This document shows positions 30,138 through 37,460 of a DNA stretch of 55,697 nt, piece after piece. The stretch comes from a virus, in IMG/VR virus record IMGVR_UViG_3300018432_000007, positions 1-55,697 of that record; one strand, given 5' to 3'. Made by a program: the position numbers and the translations under genes. Position 1 is the first letter of the stretch, and each line of letters opens with the position of its first letter. The notes beneath the pieces are model-generated. The model was not told the origin of the DNA. It did no database searches and saw nothing but the letters and a program-made list of their open reading frames with translations.

Positions 30138-30569
30138 ATGGAAGAGATCCAGATCAACGCAGGGCCCCTGCGCGTTCCCACCGAGGAGAACGCCCAGGCC
30201 AACATGGACGCGTTCGCGTCAGACCTGGTCCTGCTCGACATCACCACCACGGCGATCACCCGCAACCCCGGCGCCGACGCAGACGGCCGGTACGGCTACC
30301 AGCTCGGGTTCGAGGACGGGCGCGTGCTCGACGTCGAGATGCCCGGGCTCCCGCTCGCGGAGGTCCGCTACCTCGACGAGGACGGGCAGGACATCTGGAC
30401 GTTCCCCAAGGTGTCGATCGGCGGCGAGCCGTGGGTGTGGATGTTCGCCCTCAAGGCGTGCCAGCAGCCCGGGCTCACCGCGACCCAGCAGCCCGTGCCC
30501 ACGCCGTACGAGCAGCAGGACGACAACCCCGACCCCACCAAGTGCGGGGACCCGGACTGCGACTGCTGA
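30138..30569 (+). CDS. Hypothetical protein
   Basis: 143 residues, beta-rich (YGYQLGFEDGRVLDVEMPGL, DGQDIWTFPKVSIGGEPW), ending with a Pro/Gln linker and a KCGDPDCDC tail. GAGAGGAA precedes the ATG, and a strong terminator follows. Confidence 0.66.
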   Translation: MEEIQINAGPLRVPTEENAQANMDAFASDLVLLDITTTAITRNPGADADGRYGYQLGFEDGRVLDVEMPGLPLAEVRYLDEDGQDIWTFPKVSIGGEPWVWMFALKACQQPGLTATQQPVPTPYEQQDDNPDPTKCGDPDCDC

Positions 30570-30574
30570 GACGA

Positions 30575-30610
30575 CGAGATCCCCCAGCCCGGACAGGCTG
30601 GGGGATCTCG
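30575..30610 (+). terminator. Terminator after 30569
   Basis: A perfect 15-bp stem (CGAGATCCCCCAGCC with its complement) around a 6-base loop, five bases past the stop. Confidence 0.8.
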
Positions 30611-30718
30611 CCATGGCCCCGAGGGGGAAACCTCTGGGGGGTGTCGCCCCGACGTCGTCACAGCGTCGAGATCGTCAGGATAGCCCCCACCACCGACACG
30701 GCGCTGGTGAGTTGGTGA

Positions 30719-30982
30719 TCAGCGGCCAGGACGTGACTGCTGAACCAGGTAGGTCGCGGCCTCGAACCCCAGGATCTCGTCCACCTGCCCGGGGAAGTCA
30801 GCTAGCCGTGCCACGGCCCGCATCATCGCGGCCCACTGGGACGGATGCACGGTACGAGCGATCGGCGGAAGCCGCGGGAACTGGTCCACCGGACCGGCGA
30901 GCGGCGGACGATGACTGTCACCGAACGGCGTCGAGCGGGCATACCGTGCGAGCGCGTCGGCTATCTCGTCAGCCATCAGCAT
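30719..30982 (-). CDS. Hypothetical protein on the opposite strand
   Basis: 87 residues, the only leftward gene in the rightward block. It has ADEIADALARYARSTPFGDS and HPSQWAAMMRAVARLADFPG with GC-rich third positions, so it is probably real. It is divergent from the gene at 31062 across an AT-rich region with dyad symmetry. A single divergent gene with an operator-like gap is the layout of a repressor switch, but no clear helix-turn-helix is visible. Confidence 0.58.
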   Translation of the reverse strand: MLMADEIADALARYARSTPFGDSHRPPLAGPVDQFPRLPPIARTVHPSQWAAMMRAVARLADFPGQVDEILGFEAATYLVQQSRPGR

Positions 30983-31061
30983 TACCCACCCGTCATCGTT
31001 ATGGCATTACCAGAAATGCCAGCATAATTCTCGAAACGATAACAATCTACAGGTGAGGTAA
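30983..31061. promoter_or_regulatory. AT-rich divergent control region
   Basis: The most AT-rich stretch of the window. TGGCATT and AATGCCA flank a 5-base centre near 31011-31028 with extended TTATG/CATAA arms. Near-symmetric ATCGTTAT and ACGATAAC motifs lie either side. Likely two promoters and an operator. Confidence 0.5.
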
Positions 31062-31418
31062 ATGCATATCGACGGAACCGGCCCCGTGCTTTCCTGCGAT
31101 CACAGCGCCCATACGGACACGCAGCTGATCGAATGCCTCGCGCAGTCGTGGGGCGTGACGGTGCCCCAGCTGATCGCGATCATGGCCGCGCTCGTCCTGT
31201 CCCACACCGAACGCGCGGCGATCGCGGACACCACCCCGATCGGGGTGATCAGCCTGTTGCCCGAGCTGCCCGGCCGCGAGTGCGACTGGTGTCACCGCCA
31301 GCTGCCGCCCGGCATCCACCACTCCCGGAAGTACTGCCCAGACACCGACTGCCGACGCCACGCGTACAACGCTTGGCAGCGAGCCGGCCGACCCACCAAC
31401 AGGAAGAGCACCGCATGA
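31062..31418 (+). CDS. Zinc-finger-like protein
   Basis: 118 residues. The N-terminal half is helical and partly hydrophobic (VPQLIAIMAALVLSHTERAA). The C-terminal part CDWCHRQLPP, KYCPDTDCRRHAYNAWQRAG is a clear four-cysteine zinc finger with a basic helix, as in DNA-binding or CGNR-like fingers. ATG 31062 is preceded by AGGTGAGG. Confidence 0.66.
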   Translation: MHIDGTGPVLSCDHSAHTDTQLIECLAQSWGVTVPQLIAIMAALVLSHTERAAIADTTPIGVISLLPELPGRECDWCHRQLPPGIHHSRKYCPDTDCRRHAYNAWQRAGRPTNRKSTA

Positions 31419-31654
31419 ACTGGCCCGTCATCACCCTGATCGCGCTCACCCTCGGCGTCGCCGCCGCAGCACTGTGGCTCGCCGTCGTCGACATCCGCGC
31501 CGACCGAGCTCACAACCGGTGGATGCGCCGCAACGACGTTCGCCGGCGCCGTACCCGCATCGAGGTGTCCGGCATCAGCCGCGGCTACCGAGGCATGGGC
31601 CTCGACGGTCGCGCCGACCACCCCGGCGCCCTGCGCAAGCGCACCGGCCCCTGA
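31415..31654 (+). CDS. Small membrane protein
   Basis: 79 residues with one N-terminal helix (VITLIALTLGVAAAALWLAV) and a very basic cytoplasmic tail (RRNDVRRRRTR). ATGA overlap with the previous gene. Confidence 0.64.
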   Translation: MNWPVITLIALTLGVAAAALWLAVVDIRADRAHNRWMRRNDVRRRRTRIEVSGISRGYRGMGLDGRADHPGALRKRTGP

Positions 31655-31667
31655 CCCCAGACACGTG

Positions 31668-31706
31668 AATGCCCCCGCCCCGATGGCCCATCGGAGCGGG
31701 GGCATT
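31668..31706 (+). terminator. Terminator after 31654
   Basis: AATGCCCCCGC pairs with GCGGGGGCATT (11 bp), and the interior has a further CGATGG/CCATCG stem. Confidence 0.75.
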
Positions 31707-31808
31707 CCCCCGTGAAACACGCCCTGTGATCGCGACGACGAACACCAAGCACCCGCAGCGTAACCGACCCCAGACCGACACGGGGCCCCACCCACAGGTC
31801 GAGCCGCC

Positions 31809-31878
31809 CCACACGCGTGTGGTATATTGAGCGTGCGAGACCAGGGGAACCGCCCCGGTCCAGAGCCACGGAGGCACC
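31809..31878 (+). promoter_or_regulatory. Operator/promoter/hairpin leader for the recombination genes
   Basis: Perfect palindrome CCACACGCGTGTGG at 31809-31822 abuts TGG TATATT (31823-31828), the best -10 of the set. Hairpin at 31839-31860 (GACC, A, GGGG, loop AACCG, CCCC, GGTC) with compensatory changes. A GGAGG site precedes ATG 31879. Confidence 0.82.
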
Positions 31879-32088
31879 ATGACCGACACCCCCAAGCACC
31901 CCGACGTCCAGGTGCACCTCAGCACCGGCCACGACGCGAACGCATTCATGCTGATCAGCACCGTGCGCCGCGCCCTGCGCAAGGCCGGGGTGCCCCTCGA
32001 CGAGATCGAGCAGTTCGCCAGCGACGCCATGTCCGGGGACTACGACCACGCCCTGACGACGATCCGGGCCTGGGTCCAGGTCTCCTGA
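31879..32088 (+). CDS. Hypothetical protein
   Basis: 69 residues. VHLSTGHDANAFMLISTVRR and a helical rest ending in IRAWVQVS. The pattern V-x-L-x-G-x-D-x-N-A resembles a family of small phage proteins found beside recombinase genes. It is the first gene after the operator at 31809. No function assigned. Confidence 0.66.
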   Translation: MTDTPKHPDVQVHLSTGHDANAFMLISTVRRALRKAGVPLDEIEQFASDAMSGDYDHALTTIRAWVQVS

Positions 32089-32122
32089 CCCCCACCAGCA
32101 GCACCCCCGCGAGAGGAACACC

Positions 32123-32917
32123 ATGCCCATCCACCAGAAGATCACCGAGGCCGAGTACAACGCGCTCCCCGGCCTACGGAACTCCGCCATCAAGGGCGTA
32201 CTGGAGAGCCCGGCCCTGTACAAGCACGGCCTGGACAACCCCAGCACGGCCAAGCACTTCACCATCGGGTCAGCCGTCCACTCCCTGCTGCTGGAGGAGG
32301 GCAAGACCGTCGTGCACGTCCCGGTCGACAACTGGAAGACCAAGGACGCCCAGGAGCGGCGCGACGCCGCGCTGGCCGATGGCAAGTACCCGCTGAACAA
32401 CGCCGAGCACGAGCAGGCCCAGGCCATGGCCGCACGCCTGCGCACCGACCCCGACGTGGCCAAGCACCTGCGCGCCGGGCAGACCGAGGTCACCCTCACC
32501 GGCCACCACGAGCAGACGTTCACGCCGATCAAGGCACGCCTGGACATCCTCGACGTGGAAGCCCGCGTGATCATGGACCCCAAGACCACGGCCACCGCCG
32601 ACCGTGACGCGTTCGGCACCACGGCCTACCGTCACGGGTACTACATGCAGGCCCCGCACTACATCGATCTCGCAGCCCAGGCCACAGACACCGACCCGGC
32701 CGAGTGGCGGTTCCTGTTCGCGGTCATCAGCAAGAGCGCCCCGTACCAGATGTTCGTCACCGAACTCGACGAGGACTCCCTCGCGCTCGGGCGCCGCGAC
32801 CGGGACCGGGGCATCGATCTCTACCTGGAGTGCCAGCGCACCGGGAAGTGGCCCGACTTCCCCGGCCAGGTCGGTGTCACCACCACCCGCCTGCCCCGCT
32901 GGGCCCTGCTGTCCTGA
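32123..32917 (+). CDS. RecE-like exonuclease (PD-(D/E)XK)
   Basis: 264 residues. N-terminal YNALPGLRNSAIKGVLESPA and HFTIGSAVHSLLLEEG are typical of RecE/exonuclease VIII-like phage nucleases. The catalytic core is KARLDILDVEARVIMDPKTT (D near residue 138 and DxK near 152). The motif QAPHYIDLAA is the QxxxY box. The enzyme resects double-stranded ends 5' to 3', providing single strands for the ERF protein encoded next. GAGAGGAA precedes the ATG. Confidence 0.85.
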   Translation: MPIHQKITEAEYNALPGLRNSAIKGVLESPALYKHGLDNPSTAKHFTIGSAVHSLLLEEGKTVVHVPVDNWKTKDAQERRDAALADGKYPLNNAEHEQAQAMAARLRTDPDVAKHLRAGQTEVTLTGHHEQTFTPIKARLDILDVEARVIMDPKTTATADRDAFGTTAYRHGYYMQAPHYIDLAAQATDTDPAEWRFLFAVISKSAPYQMFVTELDEDSLALGRRDRDRGIDLYLECQRTGKWPDFPGQVGVTTTRLPRWALLS

Positions 32918-32968
32918 CCCGCCCCTGCCCGACCACACACACCACAGACCCACCGGGGGAGCCCCACC

Positions 32969-33604
32969 ATGAACGACACCCTGAACGACCGCATCGAGGC
33001 TGTGAAGCGGAACCAGGACCTCTACAAGGCGCTGCTCGCGGCTGACCTGCCCGTCGTCGAGAAGACCAAGACCGCGCGGATCCAGACGAACAACGGCCCC
33101 GCCTACTCGTACACCTATGCGGACCTCGCGGCGATCGACCAGCAGGTAACGCCCGTCCTGCGGGAGAACCACCTGCTGATGGATTTCGAGATGCACGACG
33201 CGCCCGACGGAACACCGATCCTTACCGGGATGCTGATCCACCCCGAGTCCGGCGGATTCAAGACGTCCGAGTGGAAGGTCACCGGCCGCACCCCGCAGGA
33301 CCAGGGAGGCTCGATCACCTACGGGCGCCGGTACCTGACCGGCATCCTCACCGGCGTCATCACCGACGAGGACACCGACGGTCGCCAGGCCAACCCCGGC
33401 GCCCCGGCCGCACCAGCCAAGCGGCAGGCCAAGCCCAGCAACCCCGCAACGCCCGCCCAGCTGGAACGCCTCGGGCAGGCCAGTGCCGCCGGGATCGACC
33501 TGGGCGCCGTGATGCAGCAGACCATCGGCCGTGTGGCCGGGCAGCGCAGCATCACCGAGGACGAGGCCACGAAGGTTCTGCAGGCAGTGGACGCTCAGTC
33601 CTAA
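32969..33604 (+). CDS. ERF family single-strand annealing protein
   Basis: 211 residues. The conserved ERF features are GPAYSYTYADLAAIDQQVTP, LRENHLLM, HPESGGF, and DQGGSITYGRRYLTG followed by TDEDTDG. It coats and anneals single-stranded DNA for recombination-dependent repair, replication or circularisation. The disordered middle linker is followed by a small helical C-terminal domain (TPAQLERLGQASAAGID). It pairs with the RecE-like nuclease upstream. Confidence 0.88.
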   Translation: MNDTLNDRIEAVKRNQDLYKALLAADLPVVEKTKTARIQTNNGPAYSYTYADLAAIDQQVTPVLRENHLLMDFEMHDAPDGTPILTGMLIHPESGGFKTSEWKVTGRTPQDQGGSITYGRRYLTGILTGVITDEDTDGRQANPGAPAAPAKRQAKPSNPATPAQLERLGQASAAGIDLGAVMQQTIGRVAGQRSITEDEATKVLQAVDAQS

Positions 33605-33622
33605 CCTGGGCTCGGAAACGAC

Positions 33623-33659
33623 GAGGCCGGACGCGTCCACCACGAACGCGTCCGGCCTC
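33623..33659 (+). terminator. Terminator after the ERF gene
   Basis: A 14-bp stem (GAGGCCGGACGCGT with its complement) around a 9-base loop, 19 bases past the stop. Confidence 0.75.
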
Positions 33660-33699
33660 TGGCACGTAACCCCAACCACACAGAAGAGGTAGGCCCATC

Positions 33700-34101
33700 A
33701 TGGCAGAACCGCACCCCACCGACGACGAACTGCAAGCGTTCGCCGCCGACCCCACCCAGTGGGGCGAACCCACCGAGATCCTGACCGGACCCGCCGCAGC
33801 AGCAGCCGGCCGGGCCACGCTCGTCGCGGCCGGAGTCGACGTCGCCGAGCTCGAACGCCGCCACGTCATCGGCCTCGCGCGGGAAGCCGTCGAGAACGTC
33901 GGCAAGCCCGGCGCGGGGACGCGGTTCTACGCCCTGCAGCAGGGCATCGGGAAGATGGCCCAGAACGATCCGGCCATGGCGGTCATCGTCGCCGCAGCAC
34001 GCTGGACCGACCGCACCCGCAGCGGGGGAGCACCAGCCCGGCTCGCGGACCTCACGGACACCGTCGAGCACCTACGCGACGTGTACGGCGAGTGCCCGTA
34101 G
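33700..34101 (+). CDS. Hypothetical protein
   Basis: 133 residues, helical. DDELQAFAADPTQWGEPTEI at the N-terminus and RHVIGLAREAVENVGKPG, AARWTDRTRSGG later. It is the last gene of the rightward block. AGAAGAGG precedes the ATG. The family is not recognised. Confidence 0.66.
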   Translation: MAEPHPTDDELQAFAADPTQWGEPTEILTGPAAAAAGRATLVAAGVDVAELERRHVIGLAREAVENVGKPGAGTRFYALQQGIGKMAQNDPAMAVIVAAARWTDRTRSGGAPARLADLTDTVEHLRDVYGECP

Positions 34102-34115
34102 CCGAGCCGGAAACA

Positions 34116-34157
34116 ACGGAAGCCGCATCCCCCGGGCGAGGGGGATGCGGCTTCCGT
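34116..34157. terminator. Bidirectional terminator between convergent blocks
   Basis: An 18-bp perfect stem (ACGGAAGCCGCATCCCCC with its complement) around a 6-base loop. It separates the rightward block from the leftward tail genes. The rest of the gap (34158-34312) shows no gene I can support. Confidence 0.85.
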
Positions 34158-34312
34158 CTGACAAGGGTTCTACATGGAGAGTCACAACTGGGGGTGCATC
34201 CCCTGCGAGGAGGGGACCGGCTCAAGTGGATCAGGGTGTAACCGCTGCTGTACCGACATGAGCCGTGATCGATCTCGCACACCGTAGCACCACTCGACCC
34301 AAACCGGGCAGG

Positions 34313-34774
34313 TCACGAGTCGAAGTACCCCACGCTGATGCTTGCCGCACTCACGAATGTAGCCGTGTCACAGCGGACCGACACGCCGCCGTTCGACTGG
34401 ATCACGACGCGGAAGATCGTCGCTGCGGTGCCCGCGGTCGTCGGGCAGATGAAATTCAGGTTCGTAGCCGGCCGCGACCCCGCCGGGATACCACCGGCTG
34501 CCACCGGCGTCTGCATGCTGTTCGCCGCGCCCCAGTTCACCGTCGGTGTCAGCGCGCCTCGCGTCTGTACCGAGCGTCCGATACGCCGAACCTCCAGCGA
34601 CGACGTGAATCCAGCCGCAGCCGGTACCGCCACCCACCCCGTGTCGTACACCACGCCGGGAGTGAAGATGATCCGCAGCTGCAAGATCAGCCGCTCCAGC
34701 ACGGTGATACGCCGGCCGTAGTCCTTGAGCATCCGGCCGATGTCGTAGTCACGCGCGAGCGTCGAACGGGCCAT
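34313..34774 (-). CDS. Putative tail-tip / receptor-binding end protein
   Basis: 153 residues. A short helical N-terminus (MLKDYGRRITVLERLILQL) is followed by a beta-rich domain (GWVAVPAAAGFTSSLEVRRI, RVVIQSNGGVSVRC) ending in GYFDS. This plan is that of actinophage minor tail proteins with a C-terminal jelly-roll-like tip. It is the last gene of the tail operon; its ATG overlaps the upstream stop by one base. Confidence 0.65.
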   Translation of the reverse strand: MARSTLARDYDIGRMLKDYGRRITVLERLILQLRIIFTPGVVYDTGWVAVPAAAGFTSSLEVRRIGRSVQTRGALTPTVNWGAANSMQTPVAAGGIPAGSRPATNLNFICPTTAGTAATIFRVVIQSNGGVSVRCDTATFVSAASISVGYFDS

Positions 34775-36042
34775 CAGAAGCAGTCCCAGCAGATCTCGTT
34801 GTCAGCCTCGCCCGCGATGACCAGCTCGTTCATCTCCTCCTCCATGATCTGCACGGTGACCTTCTCCGGGCCCTCCAGCCCGACGGCGACCGACAGGCGC
34901 CCGATCCTCGGTTGCGCGTCAGAGAACTCGATCGTGTAGCCACCCCGGATCGCCCAGTGCGGCGAGATGATATCCAGGCTCACCTCATTGCCTGGCGTCA
35001 GGTCATCGATGCTCAGCGTGCTGTCGCCCTCGGCTGTGCCGTAGTCGAGACCCGAGAAGAAGAGCTGCAAGTTGCCCGCCAGGTCGAAGTGGTCATTTTG
35101 GTAACCGTGCGCGTGGTCGAACAAGGTAGACGAACTAGTCACCCCGTCGAACGTCGGCGCCGCGTCGTATCGGGGCATGTCAGCGATAGTGCCGCCGGTC
35201 CAGAACGTCGAGATCAGCGGCGTACCGTCCGCGTCCGGTTCACCAAAGGCGTCCACCAGGTTCGCGAGCTCGTTTCCATCCATGTCGAATTTCAGGTCAG
35301 TCAGGTGATGCCACGCGATGACCGGGAAAGGCGACGTCTGGAACCAGGTGTTACGGAACAGCAGCTCACTGGTCCACACGTTGGAGATCGTCTGCCGGAA
35401 GTGCTCCAACGAGTACACCGGCCCGTCGATGATGGCCACGAACTCGCGCAGAGCGTCACCCAACGTCTTGCGATCAACACCCAGGTAGGTCCGGTCACGG
35501 TTGATGCCACCAGCGCCACCCTGACCACCGATCAGCTGGATCCCCGGTCCCGCGATCGGGTCGACGCTCCCGCCGTCCACGTTGGTTCCGCTCGCGTAGT
35601 TCACCAGGGCTTGCGCAATGGCGCGCTGGTCCACCCCAGTGAAGACCAGATCAGAACGAATCATCCGGTAGTCCAGGTAGGACTGGATTTCATCGAAACC
35701 AAGCGTGACCATTCCGTCACTGCTGCCATTGAAGGAATTCAAGATCCCTCCGAACATCGGCGTCGGCTCGTCGGGTGTTGCCGTGCCGCCCGCCGTCCGG
35801 GAGAAGTAGATCCCCACGGCGCGCGGGTACATCTGAGCCATTTTGACAAATGAAGGTTCGGTGCGGCCACTGAATGCCTCGACACCATGGCGATTAAAGG
35901 AAATGGTTCCTCGACCGGCCTCCATAAAGACCATCTCAAACTCGAACGACGTCGGGACGATCACCTTCAACACCTCGCCCGTCGTGAGTAGAACCATCTC
36001 GATGCGCCAGTTCGCGGCGCACTCGCACACCTGCGCTGGCAT
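34774..36042 (-). CDS. Minor tail protein (baseplate hub-like)
   Basis: 422 residues. It follows the distal tail protein gene (TGATG overlap). The content (FMEAGRGTISFNRHGVEAFS, PMFGGILNSF, the long IDRD-type loop GGINRDRTYLGVDRKTLGDA and ALREFVAIIDG) fits the tail hub or Tal/gp27-type proteins found at this position. It ends in an acidic Cys-containing tail (DNEICWDCF). Probably forms the tail tip that contacts the cell surface. No peptidase motif is visible. Confidence 0.72.
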   Translation of the reverse strand: MPAQVCECAANWRIEMVLLTTGEVLKVIVPTSFEFEMVFMEAGRGTISFNRHGVEAFSGRTEPSFVKMAQMYPRAVGIYFSRTAGGTATPDEPTPMFGGILNSFNGSSDGMVTLGFDEIQSYLDYRMIRSDLVFTGVDQRAIAQALVNYASGTNVDGGSVDPIAGPGIQLIGGQGGAGGINRDRTYLGVDRKTLGDALREFVAIIDGPVYSLEHFRQTISNVWTSELLFRNTWFQTSPFPVIAWHHLTDLKFDMDGNELANLVDAFGEPDADGTPLISTFWTGGTIADMPRYDAAPTFDGVTSSSTLFDHAHGYQNDHFDLAGNLQLFFSGLDYGTAEGDSTLSIDDLTPGNEVSLDIISPHWAIRGGYTIEFSDAQPRIGRLSVAVGLEGPEKVTVQIMEEEMNELVIAGEADNEICWDCF

Positions 36043-37460
36043 CAGCCACTCACCACCGCATTGGTCCACGCTGCCCGGACCGATCCCGTGTCAGCAGGGT
36101 CACCAGTCGTCACCGACAGGTCATGCGTTCCAGGGCTCAGCGGGGTGGTGTAGTCCCCAGACACGTTCTGTGTCGTGTCCACCGTGATCAACGAAGCGCG
36201 GCCCCACCGCGTGTCCACCGTGACGGACTCTCCCGGTCCGATGTCGTCGTTGTACGTGAACGAATTCGGCCCGTAGTACACCGTGATCGGTGCCGTCAAC
36301 GGACCAAACAACTGGAACGTCACGAACGCGCACAACGTGCCAACGATCTCGATCTCTGACGGCCCCGTCGCAACGATGCCCTCGTTGACCCAGATCTGCG
36401 CAAAGTTGAGCGCCTGCCCGACAAGCGCCGTGCCGGACCACGCAAGAATCGGCATCAGGAACGCGGCGCCGACCGGCGCGACGAACGTCTCAGAGTGCCG
36501 GGACCACGCTGTAGCGGCCGACATGTTCGTACCACCGGTCGTGGAGATCGTCGCGCCGCCCGCATCGAACCAGCGCATGTTCACGCGCGTCTGTGGGCCA
36601 CCTACGACGTTCTTCTCTGCCCACCACGACGCCGTGTAACTCGTCCCAGCGACCACCGGGATAGCGCCAGTTCCCGAAGCGGTGGTTTCCATCGTCATCG
36701 GTGAAGTGGTGTTCGCGACCAGGGTGTTCCGACTGAAGTACGAGCCGCCGTCAGGGCCGCCAGCGGAGGAATAGAAGTCGTTGAACGTTCCACCGTTGAG
36801 GGTCATCGTCAGACCCTCAAGGCGGTAGTTCGGGTGCATGTTGCCGCCACCGGCCGCGCCCGCTTCCGCGTCCACGGTATGGGTGGAGTGCCAGATGTCA
36901 CCGGGGTCTGTGCTCGCGAGCTCCAGCCGTGCGTCCTCGGCGTCGAACCGCAGCGTGACCCGGGCCGCGCCGCGGTTCGAGCGCATCCACTCGATGTCCG
37001 CGACGCGCGGCCGGCCGTGCACCATGTACGGGCCTAGGTAGATCTTCTCGGCCTCGGTCGCATCCGGGTCGTGGCAGTCCGAGAAGATCACCAGGGTGGC
37101 GCCGTCACAGTTCCTGGACCACTCCTCGGCGAGCCGGGACACCCGCTGCCGTACCCCGGGGCAGCCCGGGCACCCGGTGTTCTGCACGATCACCTGGAAC
37201 GTCAGCACCCGCGGCTCGTAGTAGTCACCGAACTGGACGACGCCGTCCCGCTGCGCGAACGCGACATCACCGTTGCGCACCGGCGGAACACCCATGCCAG
37301 CCGGCGGGACGGTGAGACACCCGAGCGGGTCCGTCGGCAGGAACTGCACGACCGGGTCCCCACCTTCCAGGCTGATCCCGTCCTCCTGCGGCAGCAGCAG
37401 GTCGGTACCGCGCCCGTCCTTCCACATCGCGATACCCCACGCACCCGAGTTGCCACTCAC
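36042..37460 (-). CDS. Distal tail-like protein with inserted beta-sandwich domain
   Basis: 472 residues. The N-terminal region (VVQFGDYYEPRVLTFQVIVQ) and RVSRLAEEWSRNCDGATLVI are typical of the distal tail protein that follows the tape measure. A central insertion of about 150 residues (from FNDFYSSAGGPDGGSYFSRN through LIP-like SGTALVGQALNFAQIWVNEG) has a carbohydrate-binding-module look with beta pattern and aromatics. The C-terminus returns to the tail fold (VYYGPNSFTYNDDIGPGESV). The insertion may bind wall glycans. GTG 37460 overlaps the tape measure stop. Confidence 0.72.
   Translation of the reverse strand: MSGNSGAWGIAMWKDGRGTDLLLPQEDGISLEGGDPVVQFLPTDPLGCLTVPPAGMGVPPVRNGDVAFAQRDGVVQFGDYYEPRVLTFQVIVQNTGCPGCPGVRQRVSRLAEEWSRNCDGATLVIFSDCHDPDATEAEKIYLGPYMVHGRPRVADIEWMRSNRGAARVTLRFDAEDARLELASTDPGDIWHSTHTVDAEAGAAGGGNMHPNYRLEGLTMTLNGGTFNDFYSSAGGPDGGSYFSRNTLVANTTSPMTMETTASGTGAIPVVAGTSYTASWWAEKNVVGGPQTRVNMRWFDAGGATISTTGGTNMSAATAWSRHSETFVAPVGAAFLMPILAWSGTALVGQALNFAQIWVNEGIVATGPSEIEIVGTLCAFVTFQLFGPLTAPITVYYGPNSFTYNDDIGPGESVTVDTRWGRASLITVDTTQNVSGDYTTPLSPGTHDLSVTTGDPADTGSVRAAWTNAVVSG

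Noticed and set aside
32270-33679. 469-codon minus-strand ORF opposite RecE/ERF
   Set aside because: Shadow of two recognisable recombination genes.
34052-34282. 76-codon minus-strand ORF in the convergent gap
   Set aside because: It covers the 18-bp terminator and part of the opposite gene, Arg/Pro/Ser-rich, no ribosome site.
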